Of a stretch of DNA of 64,000 nt, positions 32,575-44,366 are shown piece by piece. Numbering within the stretch: the first letter of the stretch is position 1; every line of letters starts with the position of its first letter. Made by a program: the position numbers and the translations under genes. Location of the stretch: NCBI GenBank assembly GCA_015847255.1, contig JADLZK010004634.1, positions 310,001 to 374,000 of the forward strand, written 5' to 3'. The notes beneath the pieces were generated by a model that saw only the letters and a program-made list of their open reading frames with translations, was not told the DNA's origin and made no database searches. The stretch is from Hyparrhenia diplandra. Its lineage: Eukaryota; Streptophyta; Magnoliopsida; Poales; Poaceae.

Positions 32575-33320
32575 GCCAAGCCAACGCCTTTCAGTTCCAA
32601 CCCCAAGCCACCGCTTGCCAAGCTCAAACACTTCGGCCGTGATGGTAAGTGGCGACCTAGGCGTGCGGAGTGTGACGCAAGCGGCGAAGTCAGGTTCGGC
32701 TCTGCCTCTGCGTGGCCCGGTCGGAGGGGGTGGCTGCCGACGCAACTGTGTGGTTGCTGCGTGCAGCCGGCGCGTCAATGGCCCTCTGATGAGGCTTCGA
32801 TGGGGTGGCGGGACAACGGCGATGGCGGTGAAGGTTGGCAAGGGGTTTGGCTTCACGACTCGACGTGTTCGTGCTAGAGGGTTCTTGGCGAAAGCCTTGG
32901 CGACAGTGATGCCATTAGGCGTCGTTCCCTTGTTGAGGGCGTCTTGTTTCCCCTTTCGCATGTCTTCCGAGGGTAAAAACTTGGTCTATGTTGGACATAC
33001 AGCGGTGGTGCCATTAGCGTTGCTTCCTTTCTGAAAGCATCACTTTGGAGTATCATCGTGGCTTCGATATAATACGAGGATTAGCGGTTGGAAATCGGAG
33101 CTGTTCTTCGATGTTTGAGCTTGGCAACGATGACCAGTGACGGCCGTTAGCTTTGGGGTGGCTAGTGGGTGGCCTACCATGGGAAGTCGGAGCTGGCAGC
33201 TTGATTCCTATGCTCGCAACGATGACCCATAGCAGTGTGTCATGTTTGTGCTTAGTCGTGTTGCGTGGGGTGGTTAATCCTTTGGGTGTCTTTTTTAACA
33301 TCTTGTTTGGCTATTATTCT
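32575..33320 (+). repeat. Repeat R, second copy
   Basis: Second copy of 28520-29270. It ends in an A-rich stretch near 33370-33390 after TTGAGCGGCAGAGCTC, which looks like a LINE 3' end. Confidence 0.65.
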
Positions 33321-34216
33321 TACACATGATATTCATTCATCTTAGTTGAGCGGCAGAGCTCTTATCTTTGTTTTTTAAAAAAAAAATATTCACGTTCGTA
33401 TCGAAGTACAAAGAAAAAAAGATTAGATACAATTGTTTTGTGTTGCATAAGAAAAATTGTTCATTTTTTCTCAATAAGGAAATAGTAGAGATGTAGCATA
33501 ATTTCAACGACTGCACTATCTTTTCTTTCGAGAATGGGGTTTTTTTTTTTTTTTTACAACCGGTTGTTAGTCCCGTTACATCTAATCATTTGCAAGTGGC
33601 AAACGACAACATTAGCAATGCTAACAACCAACTGCGAGATTGATGTAAAAGACTACACGGCGTCGATGGTGCGCCGGCATGGAACCAGGCTAGACGGAGG
33701 CTAAAGAGGTAAAAACCGTCTCGATCCAATGTCCGTCTTCAACATGGATGTGTTGCGCGACAGCCGCCGGGTGGAGACCTCACTCCTAAAGATCTTCGTG
33801 TTCTGTTTGGTTGTTCCGATTTGAGCAAGAGCCTTTGATTCAGCGTATGGACTCTTTAATTTAGACAGATCACATAGCGTATGGACTCTTTAATTTAGAC
33901 AGATCACATTCGGTTATGTTGATCCACTAAATATGACTTACTCCGTATCGAATACTTCAAATATCAAACATATATAGATTACAAATTAACAACTAACGGG
34001 GTGTTTGAAGTCATGAATAATGACCTTTTTTTAAGATCGGAGTTTTTACGCGTTTTTCAAGTGCTGAATAATAATCGAAAGATGAGAATGCTTTTACAAC
34101 CAACAAAACAACTGACCTCGAAAAGTTTGGCGGGATGTTTTCGACTCTCGTAAAACCCAACTATATTGTATACAAAATGGTGTCCCCACAGCAAAAACTA
34201 TATTATATTATATATA
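33321..34216. other. 3' flank of LEA_2 copy D with an inserted poly(T)-headed segment
   Basis: 33420-33530 resembles 27325-27430 (the copy A flank). A 16-base T run at 33541-33556 begins a segment to about 33830 that may be a minus-strand retroposon. A roughly 45-base tandem duplication (TATGGACTCTTTAATTTAGA twice) lies at 33845-33908. No gene. Confidence 0.45.
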
Positions 34217-34847
34217 TTATGATTGCACGAAAAATACAAAATGCCTAATAAAATCCAGAGCAAAAAACTTAAAAGGGCCAGCGCAAGGTAATGGTGTCGC
34301 CAACCCTCCCCATCCCACAGCCCGGTCCACCCATCCGTATTCATCGCTCTCGATTAGCTTGACCTCGAACATGGCCTGCCCGGTCCTCATCTCCTCAGCG
34401 AGGCTATCCATCAGGAACCCCGGCACGGCAACATCTCGCCCGCTCGCGACGACGTTCGGCAGATCCCTCGACTCCCGGGGCCCCACAGACACGTCGGGCA
34501 CGTGGCCGGTGGCCATGGGGAGACTGAGGTGCGAGTAGGAGACCTTGACGGACGTGCCCGGGGCGATGCGCGCGCCCCTCCCGCCGGTTGTGCGAGGCGA
34601 CGCCGACGGTGAGGTTGAACACCGGGCTCAGAGGGCTCTGCTGCCGCAGGTCCGTCTCCGGGTCAAGGCCCGAGACGGCGGTGATCGTGGCGGTGTAGAT
34701 CGGCGTCTCCCCGGAATCTAAGGTAAATACCACCACGAGAGCAACCACAGCAACCAGCAGGAAGGTGATGCAGACGCCGATGAACAAGCGCCAGCAGCAT
34801 CTGTTGCTCATGCTGCTGGCGGTGCCAGAGTCGCTGGACGCGCCCAT
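34217..34847 (-). pseudogene. LEA_2/NDR1-HIN1-like, array copy D (frameshift, extended tail)
   Basis: Starts MGASSDSGTASSMSNR at 34847, with a membrane segment (LFIGVCITFLLVAVVALVVVF) and the core AVSGLDPETDLRQQSPLSPVFNLTVGVASH. An extra base within the C-run at about 34573-34582 (compared with copy B) shifts the frame after HNRREG. The rest (ATGHVPDVSVGPRESRDLP to GWGGLATPL) continues in the next frame to a stop at 34217, past the point where copies A and B end. Same two readings as copy C: pseudogene or sequence error. Confidence 0.75.
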
Positions 34848-34922
34848 GGTAGACGATTTGGCTAGCTAGGCTGGATTGCTCTGGTTTTGTCTAGGCCTTT
34901 TGACTTGGGGTAAATGATTTTT

Positions 34923-34935
34923 CTTATATATATAT
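34923..34935 (-). promoter_or_regulatory. TATA box of LEA_2 copy D
   Basis: Minus strand GATATATATATAA, about 80 bases upstream of the ATG, followed by the shared CGTGGACTGCATGCGCGCGTG block. Confidence 0.55.
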
Positions 34936-35553
34936 CGTCGTCCGTGGACTGCATGCGCGCGTGTATTGCGGGAGTTTGTTTATACGGGCACAACGGCATT
35001 GCGGATTTGTAGGCCTGTACGTACAAGATCCTATCAGTCTCATGTAACTAACTTCAGCACAACCTTCATGGCGATATGTCAGGGAGAAATAATCCGTGCA
35101 GGAAACAAGTTTTCTGCACTTCACAAACCTGCATTGGCACACATAGCAGGCCTGTACAGGATCGGTTTGTCTCGGCCACGTTTAGTTCCCGGCCGTGTCA
35201 TTGCCGAACTCGTGTAGCCTTCATCTCCCATATACAAATAGCCCACGAATCACGACAGGCCAAAGGTATAGTTTTCCATGCGGCCCCGGCCCGAAGGCCC
35301 GGCCCGAGGCACGGCATTTCGGCCCGGCCCAATATGGCCCGAGCCCGTAGGAGGCCCGTGCGGGCTGGCCGTAAAAGCTTCTTGGGGACGTGCTTGGGCC
35401 GACCCCGGCCCGGCCTCAAAGCACGGCCCCGCACGGTGGTATAGTTGCGGGCCTCTATGGGCCTGTATTTTTTTGGACAAAAAAAAACGCCACACACAAC
35501 GGCTCTTTTGGCCCACTGAGCCCAACTCCCCTAACCCTAACTCGGCAATGGCG

Positions 35554-35560
35554 TATATAA
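35554..35560 (+). promoter_or_regulatory. TATA box of the hAT transposase
   Basis: TATATAA within GGCGTATATAAACGCC, followed by a C/T-rich leader, upstream of the transposase N-terminus. Confidence 0.5.
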
Positions 35561-36092
35561 ACGCCCCCCCTTCCCCTAACCCTAACCGCGCCCGCGCGCC
35601 TCCACTCTCGTCTCCACTCCACCCGGCCGCCTCGCCTCCCCTAACCCCTAAATCCACCGCGCCGACGCCGGAGACCTCGATCCTCCTCCGATTCCCCCCT
35701 CCGATGACGGATTCGCCGCCGGTGACCTCGATCCGCCTCCCGTGACCTCGATCCGCCTCGGTTCCCTCTCCCTCTCCCTCCCTCTCCCGTTCCCCTTTCT
35801 TTCTTGCTCGAACATGTGAGTTCTCCTTCTTCCCCAACAACCTCTGCGCAGCTCCCCGTCCTCTCTAACTCGTTCTCGTCTTCTCTCGCCTCTCCAGGTG
35901 TCCATCTCCCCACCGGGCTCCCGGCGAAGGTGACCGGATTCGCTTGCTTTTTCTTGGCCTTTTCTTCTTCCTCTGTTCCTCTATGGCTATTCCTCCGTTT
36001 GTTTACCTTTTCTAACTTGTTTTTCTCTTGTTTGCAGGTCGGTAGCCGATGCATCCTCGTCTAGCCGCGGCCTAGATCGAGGGGCGTCGTCG

Positions 36093-38290
36093 GTGGCCAC
36101 CCGCACCGCCGAGGAACGGGCCGGAGAGGCCATGGCGGAGGACGAGGTCCATCCGCCTCGCATGGACCCCGAGGGCGAGTCACGGGACGACTACATTCGA
36201 GAGGATCTTTGCTGCCGCGTGTTCGGTATCGACCTCACCGAGGACGATCCGATCGAGGTTGATGTTGATGGGGGACGGGGAACACGCGGACCCCGCCACC
36301 ATCGCCTCCAACGATCCTCCATCGGGGTTGGTGTTCGCTGCTCCCCCGCAGAAAAGCCGGTAATCGGGTAAACGCACATCCCCTCGTTTGGGACTTTTTT
36401 GATGAGCTTGAAGAAGATGGTTTGCCCAAAGCTAAATGCAAAATGTGTAAGAGTATCTTGTCTTTGTTTTACGCTAATGGTCTTTGGACACTTAAAGAGA
36501 CATTTGCAATCTTGTTCGAAAAAACCGATCAACGTGCTAGGGTTCAATCTAGGCTTGCTCTTAGTGGTAATGGTCTAGGTACCTAGGAGTACAAAAAAAG
36601 ATGTTGCTAGAGTTGAATTAGCTCGTTTGATTGCTAGACTTGATCCGCCTTTGAGCATAGGTGAGACCGATGCTTGGCAAGAAGAATACATTCAACGTGC
36701 TCATAACCCTTTGTTTAAGGGTGTGTCTAAGCAAACCACTACTAGAGACCTTGAGAAGTTGTTTGATGAACGTAGGAAAGTGCTTAGGGACCATGTTTTG
36801 ACTGGTGCTACTGGCTGTTGCTTTTAACATCGATATTTGGAGTGGTAATGCTAAGGAAGACTACATTACGCTTTGTTGCTCATTATGTTACCGATGATTG
36901 GGTCTTCTGAGAAGAAGGTCATAGGGTTTAGATTGATTGATTGCAAACATACTGGGGACAATATTGCTTTGAGAGGGTTGGTAGTGTTATTCAGAGTTTG
37001 GTCCGATTGATAAGGTTTTTGCTATTACTTTGGACAATGCTTCATCTAATTCAAATGCTATGAACACTTTGAATATTTTTTTGGTGGGTATTTAGGTGCC
37101 GACCACGATTTCTCGTTGATGATCTTGATATTGTTATTTACAACCTCCGTCACCAGCGTTGTGTTCCTCATATAATAAATTTGATTGTTAAATGTGGTTT
37201 AAAAAGGATGAAACCATACTTAGAGGATTTCAGGAGAGCTATCAATTTCTTGAACTCATCTAATCATAGAATTGCCATGTTTAAGAACTTATGCATTGCT
37301 CAAGGTATTGCTCCTAGGAAATTTGGTGTGGACATGGAGGTAAGATGGAATTCTACATACATTATGCTCCAACATCATTGTGAGGATCCATACCCTCAAG
37401 TTTTCACAACTTTCATTAATGCTAACATTGGTGAAAACCTATTGTCCCGCTAGGCATTTCTTGATTGCTAAACGGATGTTAGAGTTCCTTGAGGTGTTTT
37501 ATGAGTCTCTTGTTATTTTGTCCGGTGTTTACTATCCAACCAGTCCACTTGTTATGCATCAACTACTGGAAATTGCCTTGCATTTGCATCTTTGCTGATG
37601 CAGATATTAACTTGTATACAATTGTGTATCCTATGAAACAAAAAGTACCTAAAATATTGGAAAGAAATACCTATCTTGTTTCTCAATTGCATTTGTCCTT
37701 GATCCTAGAGCTAAGATGATAGGTCTTTTCAATACCTTAAATTTGCTTAAAGACTTTATTGGTTGTGATTACTCTTCATACTATGCCGATGTTAGATCCG
37801 AGCTTGAGAAATTGTTTGCCAAGTATGAAAAAAAAGTATGGTATTGTAAGGCTGTTAGAGAACACGACCACCAAACATTACGGGTAAGAGAAAAGGAGCA
37901 ACATGGGACAGAATTTTTGGTGGCACAGGTGGTTCTGTGGTACAACCTGGCTCTGTTTGTAATGGGTGTTCTGTCGAACTTTCATCTTACCTTGACGGTG
38001 GATAGACCGATGTAGTATGATGATGGTTTTGATATACTTCTATGGTGGAAAGACCACAAACTAACCTTTCTGTCTTATCAATCTTGGCTAGAGATGTTAT
38101 GTCTGTTCCACTTCTCTTGTTTCTTTCGTAATCTTGTTTCAGACTTATCGGGAGAATCACGGAGGAGGACCGTCGCCGACGATTATTGCCTGAACATGTT
38201 GAGATGTTGGTTTGCATAAAGGATTGGGAGTTAGGAGACAAAAGGAAACATCATACTGTTGTCTCTGAGCATAAAGAACTGGTTGTTTTG
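36093..38290 (+). pseudogene. hAT transposase (RICESLEEPER-like), multiply broken
   Basis: Cut-and-paste transposase remnant. An acidic N-terminus (36093-36371, EDDPIEVD) is followed by a BED zinc finger around 36395-36510 (KCKMC and downstream H/C ligands). The central catalytic-fold pieces follow: 36627-36827, 37181-37453 (PRKFGVDMEVRWNSTYIMLQ), and 37716-37850 (YYADVRSELEKLFAKYEKK). The hATC dimerisation region is near 38020-38270 (FDILLWWKDHKL, then RRRRLLPEHVEML and IKDWELG in other frames). At least six frame changes or stops; not functional. Domesticated hAT genes keep an open frame, so that alternative is excluded. Confidence 0.82.
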
Positions 38291-38654
38291 AGACTTTTGG
38301 TACTTCTTATTGTTGATGGAGTTTCTTGTCTAACTTTGTGACTGTGTTAATGGTGCATGTACAGCTGAACAAGCTGGTGGAGGAACACCGGCTCTTTGTT
38401 GCTCTTCCGCAGCAGTTCAAGGAAGAGGAAGGGGAGGTCTTGGTGGTGCTCCCCGTTGTTGCAACCCGCCGCAGCCGCGAACCGGGAAGAGGAAGGGGAG
38501 GTGCTGGTGCTCCTGCTGCAAGAGCAAGAGGAAGAGGGGCTGCAACTGCTGGTGCTGCAGCTACAAGAGGAAGGGGAGCCGCTAGTACTCCCGCCGCAAG
38601 CAAAACCCGCACGCAACGAGCCAGCCCGAGATCACCCGACGATCGAGAGACTGA

Positions 38655-39466
38655 AGAAAGAGATCACCAAGGGCATCGCCGCCCGTTGGAAATTATCGTC
38701 TCCGCACAAACACCACGCAACGGGAGCGGATCACGCGCCGCGAACCAAGGGAGCCGCTCATCGACGCTCACGACGGCGGCGGCGGCGGTGGCGGCTGCAG
38801 CAACGCCAGGGAACTCTTCTGGTACATCCTCCCTGCCCTCCTCGGCGCGCTGGCCGCGCTCGTGTTCGCGGTGCCCCTTCTCTACTATCCCTACCAGATG
38901 TCCTTCGACAACGGCAAGTACCCGGAGTACAGCGTGGCCGTGGCCGGCTTCTCGGGCCTCGTCGCCGCCGCCGGCGCGCGGGGACGCCGCCGTCCGCGCT
39001 GCTGGACCCGACGTTCGACCTCACGGTCCGCATCAAGGAGCCGCGCAGGTGGAGCACGGCCTGCGTCCCGCGCGGCAGCACCGCGGTCGTGTCCTACCGC
39101 CGCGTGCGCCTGGCCAGCGGCCCCGTCCCGGGGTTCTGTGGCCAGAACGAGAACACCACCGAGGTCGGCTCCGTCATGGCGTGGGGCACCGCGGTGCCCG
39201 TGCCGCGGTTCGCCCGGGACGCGCTCGCCGACGAGCTCGGACGCGGGGAGGCGGACGTGGACGTGAAGCTCATGGAACCCGCGAGGTACTGCGCCACCTG
39301 TGATCAGTTGGTGATCGAGTGCAAGGCGCGCCTCGGCAGTGGCGAGGCGTCGCCGCCGTGCACGGTGAGGTATGATACACCGACCTTGCCAGACGATCCG
39401 GCCAGGCCCAGGGGGCGGCAGCAGGCGAGGAAGGAGCTCAGGACGCCGCAGGATTCGTCGGAGTAG
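38655..39466 (+). pseudogene. Divergent LEA_2/NDR1-like gene, copy E, frame-broken
   Basis: Opposite strand and older relative of array copies A-D. The frame from 38655 encodes an Arg-rich stretch, a Gly-rich run, a membrane segment (LFWYILPALLGALAALVFAVPLLYY) and the LEA_2 start YSVAVAGFSGLVAAAGA. Near 38980-38985 an extra base in a GGGG run shifts it. The rest, DPTFDLTVRIKEPRRWS through VPVPRFARDALADELG, ends at 39466 with an Arg/Gln-rich tail. No ATG lies before the membrane segment (first is 38897), so the true start is upstream, in another exon, or lost at the hAT boundary. The repetitive Glu/Gly-rich frames at 38326-38600 are probably not coding. Confidence 0.6.
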
Positions 39467-40348
39467 AAGCTACTATTAGCACTATCAAATTTTAATCTTC
39501 ATTGTTTACATTATTATACAGCTAGGGAGGAACCATTGTGATCTCTAGACTCCAGGTTTAACAGTGGTAGATGATGCATAGATGCAGTTTACAATTGATA
39601 TGCTACTTTATTAATAGTTTCTCAATGTATGAGATTTTCGTTCATTTTAACCTCATCAATCATTATAAGCTTGTCTACTGATGCTCTTTATCAACGTTGA
39701 GCCAATGGTTGGATTATATCCACGGCAGAACCTGACCAAATTCAAGCCAAACTTCAACGAATGCAATGAGCAGGATTGCAGGAATACGTGAACACAACTT
39801 GCAAGCTGAAACACAACTCACGGGCACGTGCTGGTGGACACCAGCTAATAAAACTGAAAGTTTGAATCCATGGCATAGCATTAACACCGCCCCCCAAAAC
39901 ATCAAAATTCCAGAGATTCCATGATATACAGCCCCGAGATCAATCCCTCTTATCTACATCACCGAAGACCAGATGGAAAAACAGACATTGACAATGAACT
40001 GACCACCACTAAACTACCTAGCTCCAACACGTTGAAGCTATTACACAATTTCTCCAGCCCCTCTACCCATAGCCTAATTATTTCTTAACACCACAGGAGT
40101 ATACCCCCCACAATGTATTTACCACCAAAGCCCCACCTTACCTTCCCCAGTATACCCCCAGATTATATTTACCTCCAAGCCCACCTCACCGCCTCTGGTA
40201 TACCACCACCATGACTTGAACAAGAGAAGCAAAATAAAGGTGCTAGAGAACTACACTATGACCTACTAAGCAGCCATACAAATTGAATTTCTTCACCAAC
40301 ATCCGTACCCTTGCTTCGCAAGATAATGCTGAATTGCTCAGTTACCTT
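39467..40348. other. Intergenic; 3' ends of two convergent genes
   Basis: No open frame or repeat recognised. The right part (about 39900-40348) is likely the 3' untranslated region of the minus-strand WAV3-like gene. Confidence 0.5.
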
Positions 40349-43300
40349 CTACCTTGGCTGGGGTTTCACCAAGATCCTAGGTTGTTGGACCTGTGATGGA
40401 CCTTGAGGAGAAGGGCAGTGGTTCTGTGAGCGCTGTAGCATGTGAACCATGGATGGTGTTTGGTAGGAGTAAACAAGTGTATCACTGTCAGTGGAATCGC
40501 CACGTGCAGTGGCCCTTTGCCAAGAATGTGAGCTAAGGCCAGACAGCAGATATGCCCGCCCCGAAGCCTCATAGCGTTGCCGGTTAGCCATCCTCTCTTG
40601 CATTTGTCTCAGCTCTGCATCAAGGGCCATGCACAGACGGTCCCCGCTCCGGCTTGAAAACGATTCTGAAAGTATCCTTCGGCAATCCTCAAGAATTGAC
40701 ACAGCATCAGAAAGAGCACCTCTCTCAGCAGCAGCCCTTGCAGCCTCGATAGCATCAGCTGCACGGACACGGTTCCTCTCACGGTCAACCTCCATGCAGA
40801 CTGGCTCAGATATGGGTGACTTAGGCCTCAAGATAGTTACCTCATCACCTTGAATTTTGATGTCTTCGTTGGTCAATGAATCTCTGTAGGCACAAGCAAC
40901 TTTCAAAAGTGTGGTCTGTTCACGACAATGTGGTAAGCTCACTGACAGTAGAAAGTCCCTTTCCTCATCCGCATAGAGATGACCAACATCAATTGAACCA
41001 TTTCGGCCATGTGCAGCCACCTTACTCAGGTAGCTACCAGATTTGATGAAGCGAAGATGGACACCAGGATGCACACACTCCACATTTACTTGCATATTTT
41101 GAACAACAACACTGAGAAGCCCACCTATACACTGAGCAAATGCATCCTGAATCACACCTTCATCCTCAATGAAGGAGAATGTACCACCAGAGGCCTCAGC
41201 AATCGAATGCAAAGCATCTGAATCATGGTCTACTCCAAAACCAAAACCATGCACTGGCACTACACGAAACGTGTGGTTTAGAATGGAGGATGGAACTAGT
41301 GAAGTATAATCTGGCCGGGCACCCCTAATATTTGAGGGAATATTGTATGTATCTTGGCCATCTGATAAGAGAATGATGCTGCATACTGGATTCTGATGGT
41401 TCCGGTCCTCAATAACCTTAGCAGCTTTCTTCAGCGCATCAGCAATGTTTGTGCCACCACTAGCACCAAGTGAGTTTACAGCCTGCAGGGCCTGCTGCCG
41501 GCCAGAGTGTGACATCCGTCGGAGATGAAACAACCTTCTGGCAGTAGACGAGAAAGCAATGACTGAAAGACGATCCGATGGACCAAGATGTTGTATAACA
41601 AAACCCATGGCTCGCTTCAACAGTGCCAGTTTAGTGCCTGCCATACTTCCACTAACATCAAGCACAGTAACAAGATCAACAGGGGCACGTGACGTAGGAT
41701 AACCAACTGATGCTGCATTGACCGATCTGCCTGTGACCTGCTCTGGGTTAGCATATGGGGCTTTCAGATGGATCAGAACAGCAAAGTCATCTTGAGATGA
41801 CTGTTGAATGGCTGAAAACTCTGAATATGTCTTAATTTCCACAGTTCTACTAGATCCAATATTAGCAGCCTCCATCTTCTGCAAAGGTTCATCATCATTG
41901 AAGTCTGCTGGCTCAGAAGTAACCAAGACTGCACCTTCTCGCTGACGGTTTGGAACCTGGCGGAGAAGAGCCATGTAGGCATCTTGCTGGGGTAATCGAG
42001 CTTGATTGACATTCAGCCCACCTCTTCCACGAGGAACTATAGAAGACAATGAGCGATTGAAGGGGATCTCTTTCCATTTTGCCCGGCAAACTGGGCATAC
42101 ATGGTTTCCATGTTTCACACTGGAGGAGATGCAGTGGAAGTGAAACATATGAGAACATTCAGCAGTGAATAGGGCTTGTCCATGACCTGCCTTCATAGAA
42201 TCAAAACATATTGCACACATTCTCTGTTGACAAAACAATAAAAAAAAAGTGTTAGTTTCTCTATTTACCTGTATCATTAAAAGGCAGGATGGAACAGACA
42301 AAGAAATCACAAGGAACAGTAAAGTACTTAATTTTATAGATTCAAGTCAAAATAAAATATTTGTATTGAATTATAGTAGTTCCTAACTTCCTACCACCGC
42401 CGTATAAGAAAACCCACAACAATTGCATTTATTAAGAGTCTGAGTAAGGAAAAGATCAAACAAACCACCATCACAGAACAACTAAACCCAGCACTTTCTA
42501 TTGACTTTTGATACCGATAAATGGTACGAATTTCCAACCCATAGGTGTATAAGAAAACACACAAACATGCATGCATCAAAATATTGATATTGGTCACAAG
42601 TTTGCGGCGCTTTGCAGAAAAATCAAAGCATGTCTAGTCAAACAGACAAAAAAAATCTCAAACTTGCATCCTAAATTTGACCCAACCATGTATCCCATGT
42701 TGGTTTGCCAACATGTTAACTTTGAAAACATGAAACACACTAGTCATTTCAAAGAAGATTATGCAGGCCTCAACATAAGAAAATAATTTAGTGTTTATTT
42801 TCTAGCACTACCATTGCAGCCTTTGCCTTTGACCAGGACAAGCAAATTTTGAACTGTCAAGTGCATAAATGTCAACCCTATGAAAAAAAAAAAACACCAA
42901 TTGTGAGGTTGCTGGTCAAATAGGGTCACTTCCAGACACAATTATAACCAAGAACGACACACACCATTATAAACAAAAAAGCATGACATCATCAATGAGG
43001 GCACCCATGCCTCGACAGCTCGACTCAACCACACGACGATCATATCACAAAATTTCAGATTTCCATTAAAGGACTCACGCACTTGCCATGACAACTGTAT
43101 ACATGTATGTACTTTTTTTTAAAAAAAACAGATGAATGCAAAATATTAGCAATTGGTATTCCAGTTAATGGACAGGAACCCAAGCTAGAAACTAAAATGA
43201 TAATTCCTCAAAAAGGGATTAGTAAAGGGGTGAGGATGATACACGTGAACACAATGGGAAGTTGGCAGGTTGGTGGTCAGCAAAGGAGCCAACTTTCCCT

Positions 43301-44366
43301 TTCGGGGAGGAGCAAGTTGAGGCAGTAGAAAAAAGAAGCTTACGTTAAGCTATGCATATCACACGGGACAACAAAGCAAGAGGCATTGACCCGTCTCAAG
43401 GCGCCTCGGAAGGATATCTCGGCAAAACTAGCAAACTGACTGCGAAATCCCAAAAAATCTCTGGAACTGAGATCCGAGAAGAGGAAGAAATAGGAGATTC
43501 TGCGCATCAGAATAGAGCACAAGGTTATATGAGGAAATAGCGTGGATCCGAATATTCACCATAGAAAGTGACATCATCATCTTGTAAAGGCGCATCTATT
43601 TTGGATGTGTTCTCGTGGAAAATTTTGGGAAAAAGTTAAAACCTGCCTATTGTCATGAACAGATTAGATACTCCTGCAAGCAAATCCGCAGGAACATTTG
43701 GACACTCAAGGACAAAGAAGTAACAAATGACAAATCATCACGACTAGCAGGCGCAGCTTAAGACAAACACACGGCATTAAAAAAACTCAGATGCATACAA
43801 GAATGGTGAGCGCCGAGCACGAGCATCCAAACCAAGCCGCCCATCAAATCATCCAAAATTTGCCGACCAGGAGAACACCGCATCTAGAGACAAATCCTTC
43901 ACAGGCGATGAGGCGAAGCAGCCACATTGCTCCAATCCGTACGCAGCTCCAACACAAAAACCACAGGGCGGTTGGCAAGCCGGCCTCCACCCCTCCGACA
44001 TTCCACATCTAGGAACCAGGCTCAGCCCCGGCCAAGTTGCCGGCGAACCAAGCGCGAATCTGAACTCAGAAATGACGGAATAGACTAGCGCGGGGGAAGG
44101 GTGGAAATGGGGGGGGCTCACCTTGGAGGACTTGCCTCCGGACTTGGACCTCCCGCAGCGCGGCGGCGGGGTCCGGCGCGGCCGGCGTGTTGGGCGCCGA
44201 TGCGCGCGCCGCCGCCGCCGCTGCAGAGTCGAGGGAGGAGAGCGCATCCGAGGCGCGGCGTTCGCTGGCGCCGTCGTCGTCCTCGCGGTCGCCGGCGACG
44301 GCGGGGAGGTGCACGCAGAGGCCGGCGCCCAGCGCCCTCTTGGCCTTCCTCCACACCCCCCTCCAT
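40349..44366 (-). CDS. WAV3-like E3 ubiquitin ligase (RING finger plus vWA domain), two exons
   Basis: Exon 1 is 44122-44366, the intron 42224-44121 (GT-AG, phase 0), exon 2 is 40349-42223; about 705 residues. Exon 1 reads MEG.VWRKAKRALGAGLCVHLP, the N-terminal signature of the family, ending SKSGGKSSK. Exon 2 opens with a RING finger (about residues 84-127, eight Cys/His ligands). The vWA domain follows, with a DVSGS metal site near 270-274, then Vint-like and C-terminal regions. WAVY GROWTH 3 and relatives control root gravitropism and growth direction in Arabidopsis; a similar role is inferred. Exon 2 is clean. Exon 1 needs one G fewer in the run after ATG (GGAGGGGGG) and one fewer in GCGGGAGG near 44155. 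Removing both gives 243 bases, in phase with the splice. Confidence 0.82.

Larger units (their letters stand above)
35270..38300 (+). mobile_element. hAT transposon, degenerate, right end not found
   Basis: Starts close to 35258-35275 where homology to the LEA_2 5' flank stops. Bases 35278-35460 are packed with GGCCCGGCCC-type motifs typical of hAT subterminal DNA. A promoter and a broken hAT transposase follow. I find neither the matching right-hand subterminal motifs nor an 8-bp duplication, so the right end may be lost next to the gene at 38.7 kb. Confidence 0.75.

Noticed and set aside
42224..42310. N-terminal extension of the WAV3-like protein beginning MISLSVPS
   Set aside because: It lies inside the intron: a CAG acceptor follows it, and the real exon 1 with the family signature is at 44122-44366.
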